Shown here: one piece after another, positions 24,131 through 31,913 of the stretch | How positions within the stretch are numbered: position 1 is the first letter of the stretch | Layout of the letters: the number at the start of each line of letters is the position of its first letter | Origin: Lachnospiraceae bacterium | GTDB lineage: Bacteria; Bacillota; Clostridia; Lachnospirales; Lachnospiraceae | Direction of reading: 5' to 3' | Length of the DNA: 64,000 nt | Assembly: GCA_910573755.1 (NCBI GenBank) | Contig: CAJTBO010000005.1 | Coordinates: forward strand, 1-64,000 | Notes under the pieces: model-generated | Told to the model about the DNA's origin: nothing | The model's input: the letters and a program-made list of their open reading frames with translations, nothing else | Databases searched by the model: none | Made by a program: the position numbers and the translations under genes

Positions 24131-24165
24131 GCCTGCCTGAATAAACGGGCAGGCATGGCTTTTAA
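24131..24165 (+). terminator. Attenuating stem-loop between binding-protein and permease genes
   Basis: GCCTGCC and GGCAGGC pair around a short loop, followed by a short T tract (about 24137-24165). Such partial terminators keep the binding protein in excess of the permeases. Confidence 0.5.
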
Positions 24166-24256
24166 CAGAAGCGGCAGCGGGGCTTTACGAAAGCGGCGGT
24201 AGAGGGCTGCTGCGGGTTTTGTTACAATAAGGAAGAAACAGGCGGGGGTGACTGCG

Positions 24257-25168
24257 ATGAAGACTGAAAAAAGGGGCAAGGTTGTAAGGTATAACAAGTG
24301 GGGATATATTTTTCTGATTCCGTTTATATTGGTATATCTGGTATTTCAGTTCATCCCTCTGGCGAGTACGATCTACAACAGTTTTTTTGAAAATTACCGT
24401 TCCGGGCTTACGCAGATAGGTCCCAATTTTGTGGGGCTTGAGAATTACAGGACTATTGTGGTAAACGGGGATCTTATCACATATGCGGAGAATACGCTGA
24501 TCATGTGGGTGATGGGATTTGTGCCGCAGATCATAGTTTCGCTTCTGCTTGCCGCATGGTTTTCCAATCCCAGCCTGCGGCTCAGGGGACAGAGATTTTT
24601 TAAAACGGTTATCTATCTGCCGAATCTGATCATGGCATCCGCGTTTGCAATGTTGTTCTTCACCTTGTTTGCGGACAGCGGCCCGGTCAACTCCATTCTG
24701 GCGCAGATGGGGATACTGGCGGAGCCTTACAAGTTCATGTCGAACGTGTGGAGCGCCAGAACACTGGTCGCGTTCATGAACTTTCTGATGTGGTTCGGCA
24801 ACACGACGATCCTTTTGATGGCGGGGATGATGGGGATCGACACGGCGCTTTTCGAGGCGGCTGAAGTGGACGGGGCGACCTCTACTCAGGCATTTTTTAA
24901 GATCACGATACCGCTCCTTCGCCCGATTCTGGTATATGTGATAATCACGTCCCTGATCGGCGGGCTGCAGATGTTTGACGTACCGCAGATCCTGACCAAT
25001 GCGACCGGCGATCCGATGCGTTCCACCATGACGCTCATCATGTATCTGAATAAACATTTGTACAGTAAGAATTACGGTCTGGGCGGAGCGCTTTCGGTGG
25101 TAATGTTTATCGTCACGGCTATCCTGAGCATGATCGTATATAAGTTTACAAATAAGAAGGAAGATTAG
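24257..25168 (+). CDS. Sugar ABC transporter permease (MalF-like)
   Basis: A 303-residue inner-membrane protein with six predicted helices. The EAA loop that docks the ATPase is visible: EAAEVDGATSTQAFFKITIP (about residues 195-214). The start at 24257 was chosen because GGGGGT lies about 6 bases upstream; a GTG three codons earlier is possible. It pairs with the next permease (gap of 11 bases) and the upstream lipoprotein to import a sugar, probably a cello-oligosaccharide. Confidence 0.88.
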   Translation: MKTEKRGKVVRYNKWGYIFLIPFILVYLVFQFIPLASTIYNSFFENYRSGLTQIGPNFVGLENYRTIVVNGDLITYAENTLIMWVMGFVPQIIVSLLLAAWFSNPSLRLRGQRFFKTVIYLPNLIMASAFAMLFFTLFADSGPVNSILAQMGILAEPYKFMSNVWSARTLVAFMNFLMWFGNTTILLMAGMMGIDTALFEAAEVDGATSTQAFFKITIPLLRPILVYVIITSLIGGLQMFDVPQILTNATGDPMRSTMTLIMYLNKHLYSKNYGLGGALSVVMFIVTAILSMIVYKFTNKKED

Positions 25169-25179
25169 GGGGTGACGGG

Positions 25180-26058
25180 ATGAAGAATGATAGGGAGACG
25201 AATCTGAAAAAAGGTATGAATATAAAAGCGAGAAGGGGAGTCGCATATGTTGTGCTGGTCGCAATTTCCTTCCTGTGCCTGTTTTGGTTTTATGTGCTGT
25301 TCATTAACGCGACAAGAGCGCACGCCGAACTGACCAAAGGATTTACGCCCATCCCCGGTTCCAGTCTATGGACAAACTGGAAGAATTTAAGCGCCGGCAG
25401 AGCCGCAAGTGCGCTGCCCATTTGGTACGGCTTATTTAACAGCTTTTTTATATCGACGCTCAGTGCGGCCCTGTGTACTTATTTTTCCACGATGACGGCG
25501 TATGCGATCCATGCCTATGAATTTAAAATGAAAAAATTCATGTTTACTTTTATCCTTATGATCATGATGATACCTACCCAGGTGACGGCATTGGGATTTT
25601 TACAGCTGATTGGAAAGATGAAGCTGGATGATTCGTTCATTCCGCTGATCGTGCCTTCCGTCGCGGCGCCCGTCACCTTCTTTTATATGAAACAATATAT
25701 GGAGAGTTCCCTGCCGTTATCCCTGATAGAGGCGGCGCGCATTGACGGTTCGGGGGAATTTTGTACCTTCAATTCCATCGTGCTTCCGCTGATGAAACCG
25801 GCGATTGCAGTGCAGGCGATCTTTACCTTTGTTTCCAGCTGGAATAATTATTTTACTCCAGCCCTGATTCTGCACACGGATAAAAAGAAGACGCTGCCGA
25901 TCCTGATCGCACAGCTGCGTTCCACGGACTGGCTGAAATTTGATATGGGACAGGTATATGTGATGATCGTATTTTCCATTCTGCCGATCATTCTTATCTA
26001 TATGTTCCTCTCGAAATATATTGTGCAGGGTGTGGCAATGGGGAGCGTGAAAGGATAG
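25180..26058 (+). CDS. Sugar ABC transporter permease (MalG-like)
   Basis: A 292-residue inner-membrane protein with six predicted helices. The EAA motif reads EAARIDGSGEFCTFNSIVLP (about residues 184-203). It is the second subunit of the heterodimeric membrane pore, encoded 11 bases after the first. The gene ends the operon; a stem-loop terminator follows at 26115-26143. Confidence 0.88.
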   Translation: MKNDRETNLKKGMNIKARRGVAYVVLVAISFLCLFWFYVLFINATRAHAELTKGFTPIPGSSLWTNWKNLSAGRAASALPIWYGLFNSFFISTLSAALCTYFSTMTAYAIHAYEFKMKKFMFTFILMIMMIPTQVTALGFLQLIGKMKLDDSFIPLIVPSVAAPVTFFYMKQYMESSLPLSLIEAARIDGSGEFCTFNSIVLPLMKPAIAVQAIFTFVSSWNNYFTPALILHTDKKKTLPILIAQLRSTDWLKFDMGQVYVMIVFSILPIILIYMFLSKYIVQGVAMGSVKG

Positions 26059-26392
26059 CAGCCGCATTAAATATTGCGAAAAGGTAAAATTTGATAGAGA
26101 AGGTTTCAGGGAGAGGGTTCGGAGAAAATGCCGGATCCTTTTCTGCGCTGTTTGTTTTATTTCTGCAATTGATTTATACTGGTTCTGCTGCGTTGGTTTT
26201 GGAAAACTATGTGTGAAACGATTCGTATCTGCAAAGGCAGTAATGTTTTAGGAATATGATTTTTATTTTTTTGATGCCGGGTAGACAACTCTGTGGTAAT
26301 ATATTTAATTAGCAGCGGAAAACGGTGGATTCAGAGAGCAGAGTTATGCAGATGGAATTTAGATGGAACATTATGTATGGAGGAGGCGGATC
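26059..26392. other. Intergenic region after the sugar importer
   Basis: It holds a terminator stem (GGGTTCGG at 26115 with CCGGATCC at 26131, followed by TTTTCT) and a LacI-like word GTGAAACGATTCG at 26213, a weak match to the upstream operators. No gene is seen. Confidence 0.5.
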
Positions 26393-26800
26393 ATGACATA
26401 CGACTATAACAGAGAACGGCAGGAAGCGATCGATGCAGGCAACAAAGCGCTCCAAAGCCTGTATGCCGCACAGAATGATCTGAACAGCGCAAAAAACTGG
26501 GGGATTGTAGATCTGCTTGGCGGCGGAATGATAACAAGCCTGATCAAACATTCCAAGATGAATAATGCGCAGAGCCACATGGAGCAGGCAAAGTATGATC
26601 TGCAGAAATTCAGTAAAGAGCTCGCTGATGTGGCTGCTTACATCAGCCTTGATTTTAATGCGGCAGATTTTCTGAGTTTTGCTGATTACTTTTTTGACGG
26701 TCTGGTGGCGGACTGGCTCGTACAGAGCCGGATCAATAATGCCGGAGCGCAGGTGGATGAGGCGATACGGAGAGTAAGGGATATCATGGGCAGGTTGTGA
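26393..26800 (+). CDS. Hypothetical helical protein (135 aa)
   Basis: It starts MTYDYNRERQEAIDAGNKAL with GGAGG upstream; an in-frame ATG 30 bases earlier is less likely. The protein is almost wholly helical with a central glycine-rich, weakly hydrophobic segment (GIVDLLGGGMITSLIKHSKM) and a second one (FLSFADYFFDGLVADWLVQS). I recall similar uncharacterised proteins in other Lachnospiraceae, but no function is known. It stands alone between the sugar importer and the YunG-like gene. Confidence 0.65.
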   Translation: MTYDYNRERQEAIDAGNKALQSLYAAQNDLNSAKNWGIVDLLGGGMITSLIKHSKMNNAQSHMEQAKYDLQKFSKELADVAAYISLDFNAADFLSFADYFFDGLVADWLVQSRINNAGAQVDEAIRRVRDIMGRL

Positions 26801-26949
26801 CAGGCAGCAACATGGATTTATGAGTTTTTATATGGTTGGGTATATTAATTAAGGATGTTATCAAATTGTGGGCGGATAAACATGGCGTTATGGAAAAATG
26901 AATCCTGCTCAAAAATGTCCGATTGGATGAAGAGGAGGGAACTGAAATC

Positions 26950-27375
26950 ATGGAACACAAATTCTGGGGCAGTAAACAGGCGGATGTACAGGCTATAACC
27001 GGTGAGTACAAAGGAATACATACTCCTGCGGACCTGTATGATGCCCTTTCCGAAATCTGGTGCGCCGATACCTGCGCGCCAAGAATGAGACAGAACTGGT
27101 CGCCGGAGAATAAAACTCTCGGGCAGTGTTCGATCACCGCGTTTCTGGCGCAGGATATTTTCGGCGGAAAGGTGTATGGCGTGCCGCGGTCCGACGGGAA
27201 TTACCACTGCTACAACGTAGTGGGAGAGGTAAAGTTTGATCTGACAAGCGAACAGTTTGGCGATGAAGTTCTGGTATATGAAGGAAACCCGGAGCAGTTC
27301 CGGGAGGTTCATTTTGCCAAAGAAGAAAAGAAACTGAGATATGAATACCTGAAGGAGCAGCTGGGAAAGCACTGA
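26950..27375 (+). CDS. YunG-family protein
   Basis: A 141-residue protein similar to Bacillus subtilis YunG. The conserved blocks WCADTCAPRMRQNWSPENKT, LGQCSITAFLAQDIFGGKVY and FDLTSEQFG are present. The conserved cysteines and histidine (DTCAPR, LGQCS, HCYNVV) suggest a papain-like or metal-binding fold, but the family is uncharacterised. The start at 26950 (MEHKFWGS) follows GGAGG; the frame is open 27 bases further upstream. Confidence 0.8.
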   Translation: MEHKFWGSKQADVQAITGEYKGIHTPADLYDALSEIWCADTCAPRMRQNWSPENKTLGQCSITAFLAQDIFGGKVYGVPRSDGNYHCYNVVGEVKFDLTSEQFGDEVLVYEGNPEQFREVHFAKEEKKLRYEYLKEQLGKH

Positions 27376-27429
27376 CTTGAGACATATTGCAGGGACAAAG
27401 TATTTTTCGTGGCGGAAGGATGTGATAGT

Positions 27430-27663
27430 TTGGACTTAAACAATACGGGCAAATTTATGAGCCTGATCCTGCGGCATAAGCCGGAGACGATCGGCATCGA
27501 ACTCGACGGGCACGGCTGGGCTGATGTGGAGGAACTGATCGGCGGGATTGCGAAAACCCGCGAATTTAACAGAAGGGTGCTGGAAGAGATCGTCCGGCGG
27601 CGAAAGCGGCGGACTGTAGATCGGTTATATCAGAAACATAAAAAGCAAAAAGGAGGATCCCTA
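27430..27663 (+). pseudogene. kptA: RNA 2'-phosphotransferase (KptA/Tpt1), N-terminal remnant
   Basis: From a TTG at 27430 the frame encodes LNNTGKFMSLILRHKPETIG and DGHGWADVEELIGGI, the beginning of KptA/Tpt1, which removes 2'-phosphates from RNA in an NAD-dependent reaction. The first arginine and histidine of the active site (LRHKPE) are present. Homology stops after about residue 58 (LEEIVRR), and the ADP-ribosyl-transferase half with its remaining catalytic residues is missing. The frame then runs without a stop into the next small gene. It is a degraded gene. Confidence 0.75.
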
Positions 27664-27834
27664 ATGGAAACCTGGTACTATGAAGTAGTCAGCATCGACG
27701 GCGATTACGCAAATTTAAAAAGAACGGATACGGCATCCGGAGACCTGAAGCTGGTGGCAAGAGCGCTGCTTCCGGCAGAGATCATGGAAGGAACAAAACT
27801 CAAGTACGAGATGATGCAGTATGAAATGATCTGA
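27664..27834 (+). CDS. Small conserved Lachnospiraceae protein (56 aa)
   Basis: ATG at 27664 with AAGGAGG upstream; the protein is METWYYEVVSIDGDYANLKR, then VARALLPAEIMEGTKLKYEM. I recall small proteins of this type in related genomes, sometimes annotated without evidence as chorismate pyruvate-lyase. The pattern (IDGDYAxLK, ALLPxEIxEGTKL) suggests a small beta barrel like DUF3006. The upstream kptA remnant is in the same frame, so a longer fusion could in principle be made, but the strong ribosome binding site favours separate initiation. Confidence 0.65.
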   Translation: METWYYEVVSIDGDYANLKRTDTASGDLKLVARALLPAEIMEGTKLKYEMMQYEMI

Positions 27835-27948
27835 ACGCCGAAGGCACAGGAGTATTCTGCCATAAAAAGTCAGATAAATCAGAAAAAACAGCATAAAAAT
27901 TCCTCATTTACCCATAATATATTAAGAAATCATAAACTTTATAAATTG

Positions 27949-27991
27949 TTAGCACTCGCTATTGACGAGTGCTAACAAAAGTGATATAACA
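27949..27991 (+). promoter_or_regulatory. CIRCE operator and promoter of hsp20
   Basis: TTAGCACTC, 9 bases, GAGTGCTAA (27949-27975) is a perfect CIRCE element, the binding site of HrcA. TTGACG (27963) and TATAAC (27986) with a 17-base spacer form the promoter, the -35 box lying inside CIRCE. Heat-shock induction by release of HrcA is expected. Confidence 0.92.
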
Positions 27992-28061
27992 CAATTATAA
28001 CAAAAAACACAACAGCTTACAAAGCTGCTACACATTTATAACAGGTAAGGAGGAACAGATT

Positions 28062-28520
28062 ATGTTATTACCGAGAACAAACGCATTAAACAGTATTTTT
28101 GGAGAAAATTTATTTGACGATTTCTTTGAGGACTTTGCACGTCCCGCAAGGAATGCGGCGAGATACGGCACTTCCGCAGGGATCATGAGGACGGATATCA
28201 GGGAAAGCAATACCGGCTATGAACTGGATATCGATCTGCCGGGCTGCAGTAAGGAAAATGTAAAGGCGGAACTGAAAAACGGATATCTGACCATCAACGC
28301 CGAAACAAACCAGAGTAATGACCGGAAGGACGAAGACGGAAAGTACATCCGCCGTGAAAGATACTACGGAACCTGCAGCAGAAGCTTCTATGTCGGCGAA
28401 GATATCACACAGGAGGATATCAAAGCGAGATTTGAGGATGGCATCCTGAAAGTGTCCATTCCGAAAAAAGAGGCAAAACCTGTTATCGAGGAGAGCAGAT
28501 ATATCCCGATCGAAGGATAA
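28062..28520 (+). CDS. hsp20: Small heat-shock protein, Hsp20/alpha-crystallin family
   Basis: A 152-residue ATP-independent holdase that keeps unfolding proteins soluble. The alpha-crystallin domain spans about residues 42-140: RTDIRESNTGYELDIDLPGC opens it, RSFYVGEDITQEDIKARFED contains the central strand and loop, and GILKVSIPKKE closes it. The N-terminal arm has phenylalanines (FDDFFEDFARP) usual in the family. AAGGAGG precedes the ATG. Control by HrcA through CIRCE is clear. A terminator follows at 28552-28579, so it is monocistronic. Confidence 0.93.
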   Translation: MLLPRTNALNSIFGENLFDDFFEDFARPARNAARYGTSAGIMRTDIRESNTGYELDIDLPGCSKENVKAELKNGYLTINAETNQSNDRKDEDGKYIRRERYYGTCSRSFYVGEDITQEDIKARFEDGILKVSIPKKEAKPVIEESRYIPIEG

Positions 28521-28551
28521 AAGATCATATCACAGAATGATGAAGCAGAAA

Positions 28552-28579
28552 GGATGCCGGATGTCCCGGCATCCTTTTT
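28552..28579 (+). terminator. Terminator of hsp20
   Basis: GGATGCCGG and CCGGCATCC form a 9-bp stem with a 5-base loop, followed by TTTTT. Confidence 0.88.
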
Positions 28580-28794
28580 GCCGGCAACGCCGCCTGCAAA
28601 GTGAGAGAGACTGTCTGGCATAAGTCTCTCACAAAGCAGGGAATATTGGTAGATATAAGCCGCCCGCGTAGTGGAAAATGCTGGTTTCACAGGAAAATTT
28701 TCTCCCGAGAAAGATTGCATTGCAGATACACTGAGGTGTATAATTAAAAAACAAAATATTTGTATAATTACAGATATGATCAGGAGGTTTTTGT

Positions 28795-30177
28795 ATGAGT
28801 CAGCAATTTGAATGGCGGGAAGAATTTAATATCGGGGTAGCGGCTGTTGATAAGGAGCATCAGCAGCTTTTCAAAATTATTAACAGGCTTTTTGCATTCA
28901 AAGAAGAAGAAAAGGATAGCCAGTGGCTGTGTCAGGAAGGGATCAAATTTTTTAAGGGACATGCGCTGAAGCATTTTAAAAATGAGGAAGAGTATATGTC
29001 GTCTGTCCATTATATCGGACTGAAGAAGCATGCGCAGATACATAAGAGCTTTCGGGAAAATACGCTTCCGGCGCTGGAGGAGGAACTGGAGAGAACGGGC
29101 TACAGTCAGGAGGCGGTGGATCATTTCCTGGGTGTCTGCACCGGCTGGCTGATCGGACATACGTTGACGGAGGATCTGGCGCTCACGGGAAAAAGTCAGA
29201 GAAAGTGGGAGAAGCTTCTGCCGGAGGAAGAGCTTGCGGCGATGAAGAGGGTGATCGCCCAGCTTGTGTATGATATGTTCCATCTGGAGTCCCGGCTGGT
29301 CAGTGATGCGTACAACGGGGAAAAGTTCGGAAACGGGGTATATTACCGTCTGGTTTACGGAATGAAAAATGAAAAGAAAAGGCAGCAGGTTTTTCTGGTT
29401 TTTGAAGAAAAACTGCTGATCAATACGATCGGAAAAATTCTGGGAATCCAGACAAATAAACTGGACCCGATGCTGATCCATGCTGTCAGGTATACGGCGC
29501 GGCAGTTTGTGGGACGGGTTATGGAGAATTTTCCGTCTATGGAAGACTATGAACTGAAGGAAGAAAATATTCTTTCCTATGAGCAGTTCCAGAAAGTGGT
29601 ACAGCGGGAAAAGCTGCAGGTTAGTTTGCTGTTTAATACAGGCGATGTCGGATATTTTGCGTATTGTGTCATTGCGCCCCATCTTCTTGAGAGCGGCATG
29701 GGAACGCCCATCGAATCCAGGAACGCCATGGCAGAGGTGGAAGATTATCTGAAGAAACGGAATGTGCAGGAGGCAAAGGAAGAGAAAGACCATAAACCTA
29801 AAGTGCTTATCGTAGATGACTCCAAGACAATACGATATGTTATGAGGGATCTTCTGATGAAGGATTATGAGATCATGCTGGCGGAATCCGGCGTGGCGGC
29901 GATCCGGGCGGTCACTTTAAACCGGCCGGATCTGGTTCTGCTGGATTATGAGATGCCTGTCTGCGACGGAGCGCAGACGCTGCAGATGTTCCGTTCGGAA
30001 AAATCCTTTGAAGACCTGCCGGTTATCTTTTTGACAGGAAAGGCAGATCCGGAGAGCGTGAAAAAGGTAATGAGTTTAAAACCGGCGGGTTATCTGCTGA
30101 AATTTTTAAAACCGGAGGAAATCAAAAAAGAGATCGACGGTTTTTTGAGAAGAAAAAAAGCGGATAAACAGGCGTAA
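28795..30177 (+). CDS. Haemerythrin - CheX/CheC-like - receiver domain fusion
   Basis: A 460-residue cytoplasmic protein in three parts. Residues about 5-135 are a bacteriohaemerythrin domain with the iron ligands visible as GVAAVDKEHQQLF, GHALKHFKNEEEYM, HAQIHKSF and GWLIGHTLTED. Residues about 150-300 resemble a CheX/CheC phosphatase-like or chemotaxis-scaffold fold, with weak identity. Residues about 335-455 are a receiver domain (VLIVDDSKTIRYVM, phosphoacceptor in LVLLDYEMP, FLTGK, lysine near LLKFLKP). It probably couples oxygen or nitric oxide sensing by the di-iron site to a phosphorylation pathway, perhaps chemotaxis, which fits the flagellar genes downstream. The ligand and partners are unknown. 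Confidence 0.8.
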   Translation: MSQQFEWREEFNIGVAAVDKEHQQLFKIINRLFAFKEEEKDSQWLCQEGIKFFKGHALKHFKNEEEYMSSVHYIGLKKHAQIHKSFRENTLPALEEELERTGYSQEAVDHFLGVCTGWLIGHTLTEDLALTGKSQRKWEKLLPEEELAAMKRVIAQLVYDMFHLESRLVSDAYNGEKFGNGVYYRLVYGMKNEKKRQQVFLVFEEKLLINTIGKILGIQTNKLDPMLIHAVRYTARQFVGRVMENFPSMEDYELKEENILSYEQFQKVVQREKLQVSLLFNTGDVGYFAYCVIAPHLLESGMGTPIESRNAMAEVEDYLKKRNVQEAKEEKDHKPKVLIVDDSKTIRYVMRDLLMKDYEIMLAESGVAAIRAVTLNRPDLVLLDYEMPVCDGAQTLQMFRSEKSFEDLPVIFLTGKADPESVKKVMSLKPAGYLLKFLKPEEIKKEIDGFLRRKKADKQA

Positions 30178-30366
30178 AATAACAGCGGGAGCGGATATCT
30201 GCGGCCGGATCTGCCGGAGATTCAGGGCACGGTGCGCACCACCGTGCCTTTTTGAAAGGATATATATGGAAAAAACGGCATGACATGCAGCAGATATACT
30301 GCGGTAACAGTGAACGGAAGAAAAAGATCAAAACAGATTATCAGAAAAAAGGAAAGAGAAAGAGCG

Positions 30367-30957
30367 ATGCGAAGGGAAAACTCTTTGGAAGTGCAGGATA
30401 TCAGGGTGATCCGGAGCGGCCGTAAGACTGTCTCGCTTCAGATCGATAAAGACTTGAAAGTCACAGTGAGGGCGCCGTATCGGATGTCCGACGCCGCTGT
30501 CCGGAAATTTATAGAAGAAAAATCCGATTGGATCGAAAAGCATATACGGAAGATGCAGGAGAGACGGGAGGAATACGAAGCGGAGCCCGGTGAACTCCTT
30601 ACGGTGGAGGAACTCCGGGAACTGGCACGGAAAGCGGCAGAATACATCCCCGGAAGAGTTGCCTGTTATGCGCCGCTGATCGGGGTAAGCTACGGCAGGA
30701 TCACGATCCGGAACCAGAGATCCCGCTGGGGGAGCTGCAGCAGCAGGGGAAATTTAAATTTTAACTGCCTTTTGATGCTGGCACCGCCGGAGATCATAGA
30801 TTATGTAATAGTGCACGAACTTTGCCACAGGCGGGAAATGAATCATTCCCCGCTTTTTTGGCAGGAAGTGGAAAGAGTGCTGCCGGATTATAAGAGGCGC
30901 CGGAAATGGCTGAAAGACAATGGAGAAAGGATCATGCGGCGGATGCTGGCAGACTGA
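30367..30957 (+). CDS. YgjP-type (DUF45) zinc metallopeptidase
   Basis: A 196-residue protein with the zinc-binding HELCHRREMNHSPLFW motif (about residues 153-168), where two histidines and the later H are expected ligands, and the typical preceding RWGSCSSRGNLNFNCLLML. The YgjP family is related to WSS1/SprT-like peptidases; its substrate is unknown. The start at 30367 gives the usual length; an upstream in-frame ATG would add 29 residues without similarity. It precedes the flagellar operon but is separated from it by the sigma-D promoter. Confidence 0.85.
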   Translation: MRRENSLEVQDIRVIRSGRKTVSLQIDKDLKVTVRAPYRMSDAAVRKFIEEKSDWIEKHIRKMQERREEYEAEPGELLTVEELRELARKAAEYIPGRVACYAPLIGVSYGRITIRNQRSRWGSCSSRGNLNFNCLLMLAPPEIIDYVIVHELCHRREMNHSPLFWQEVERVLPDYKRRRKWLKDNGERIMRRMLAD

Positions 30958-30983
30958 AGAGACAAAATTTTTCCAATGTACCC

Positions 30984-31010
30984 TAAAGTCTTTTGGGAAA
31001 CATCCGATAC
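30984..31010 (+). promoter_or_regulatory. Sigma-D (FliA) promoter of the late flagellar operon
   Basis: TAAA (30984-30987), 15 bases, TCCGATAC (31003-31010), matching TAAA-N15-GCCGATAT in six of eight -10 positions. It lies about 78 bases upstream of flgM. Confidence 0.8.
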
Positions 31011-31087
31011 ATTAAGTATAAAACGTGTTATCAAACAAAAAATTACAGGTGAGCACGGAAGCTGATCCAGAGAGGGGGAACCTGTTT

Positions 31088-31360
31088 ATGAAAATTAATC
31101 CTTATATGCAAGTACAGCAGACGTACAACCCGAAAAAGGTGGGGAGTACGAAAAAAACAGAAAACATCGGGCGACTGGATGATGTTGTGATCTCCAGTAT
31201 CGGCAGAGAATACCAGGTGGCAAAACAGGCGGTAGCCGGCGCACCGGACATCAGAACGGATATAACAGAGCCGATCAGAGCAGCTGTGAGTAGCGGGACT
31301 TATGAAGTGAGCGGAGAAAAATTTGCCGATAAGTTAATGAAAGCAGCAGGAGAAATTTAA
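31088..31360 (+). CDS. flgM: Anti-sigma-D factor FlgM
   Basis: A 90-residue largely unstructured protein (MKINPYMQVQQTYNPKKVGS ... EKFADKLMKAAGEI). FlgM binds sigma-D until the hook-basal body is complete and is then exported, releasing late gene expression. The C-terminal helical sigma-binding part is visible (REYQVAKQAVAG, EPIRAAVSSGTYEVSGEKFA). The start at 31088 has GAGGGGG upstream. It is the first gene behind a sigma-D promoter and thus feeds back on its own regulator. The flgN chaperone gene follows. Confidence 0.88.
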   Translation: MKINPYMQVQQTYNPKKVGSTKKTENIGRLDDVVISSIGREYQVAKQAVAGAPDIRTDITEPIRAAVSSGTYEVSGEKFADKLMKAAGEI

Positions 31361-31378
31361 GAAATGAGGTAATTGCCG

Positions 31379-31897
31379 GTGGCAAGCTTGATTGAAAATT
31401 TAATGGATACATTAAATCGGGAAAGCGATGAATATGAGACACTGGTGGAGTTATCCATGAAAAAGACCCCTGTGGTCATTAAAGGGGATCTGGAGGCGCT
31501 GCAGGCGATCACGGACGAAGAGCAGCTTGCAGCGGCGAGAATAAGCCGTCTCGAAAAAGAACGGCACAAAGTGATGAAAGAAATAGCGGGCGTACTTAAC
31601 ACGGATGTTGAGGCACTGAAGCTGGCGGATATGATCCGGGTCCTTGAGCGCAGGCCGGTGGAAAAGAAAATGATGGAGGATTGTCAGGAACGGCTGAAAA
31701 CGGTGGTGCACCGTATGAAGCAGATCAATGAGCACAATCTGGAGCTGATCGAAAAAGCGCTTGAGATGGCACAGTTTGAACTGAATCTCTATCAGTCGAT
31801 GAAATCCGCACCCGAGACGGCGAACTATAACAAAGCCGCGTATAACGACGGATCTGTTATAGGAACCTCCAGGGGAACATTTGATGCAAAACAATAA
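31379..31897 (+). CDS. flgN: Flagellar chaperone FlgN
   Basis: A 172-residue helical protein with the FlgN pattern (ASLIENLMDTLNRESDEYET, LVELSMKKTPVVIKGDLEAL). FlgN binds the C-termini of FlgK and FlgL and delivers them to the export gate; both client genes lie downstream in the same operon. A GTG at 31379 was chosen because GAGGT lies about 9 bases upstream; a TTG two codons earlier is also possible. The C-terminus is glycine/serine-rich and not conserved. Confidence 0.85.
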   Translation: MASLIENLMDTLNRESDEYETLVELSMKKTPVVIKGDLEALQAITDEEQLAAARISRLEKERHKVMKEIAGVLNTDVEALKLADMIRVLERRPVEKKMMEDCQERLKTVVHRMKQINEHNLELIEKALEMAQFELNLYQSMKSAPETANYNKAAYNDGSVIGTSRGTFDAKQ

Positions 31898-31913
31898 CAT
31901 TTGAGGTGAGAGT

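Noticed and set aside
24185-25264. Minus-strand open frame opposite the first permease
   Set aside because: Histidine/arginine-rich shadow of a membrane protein gene.
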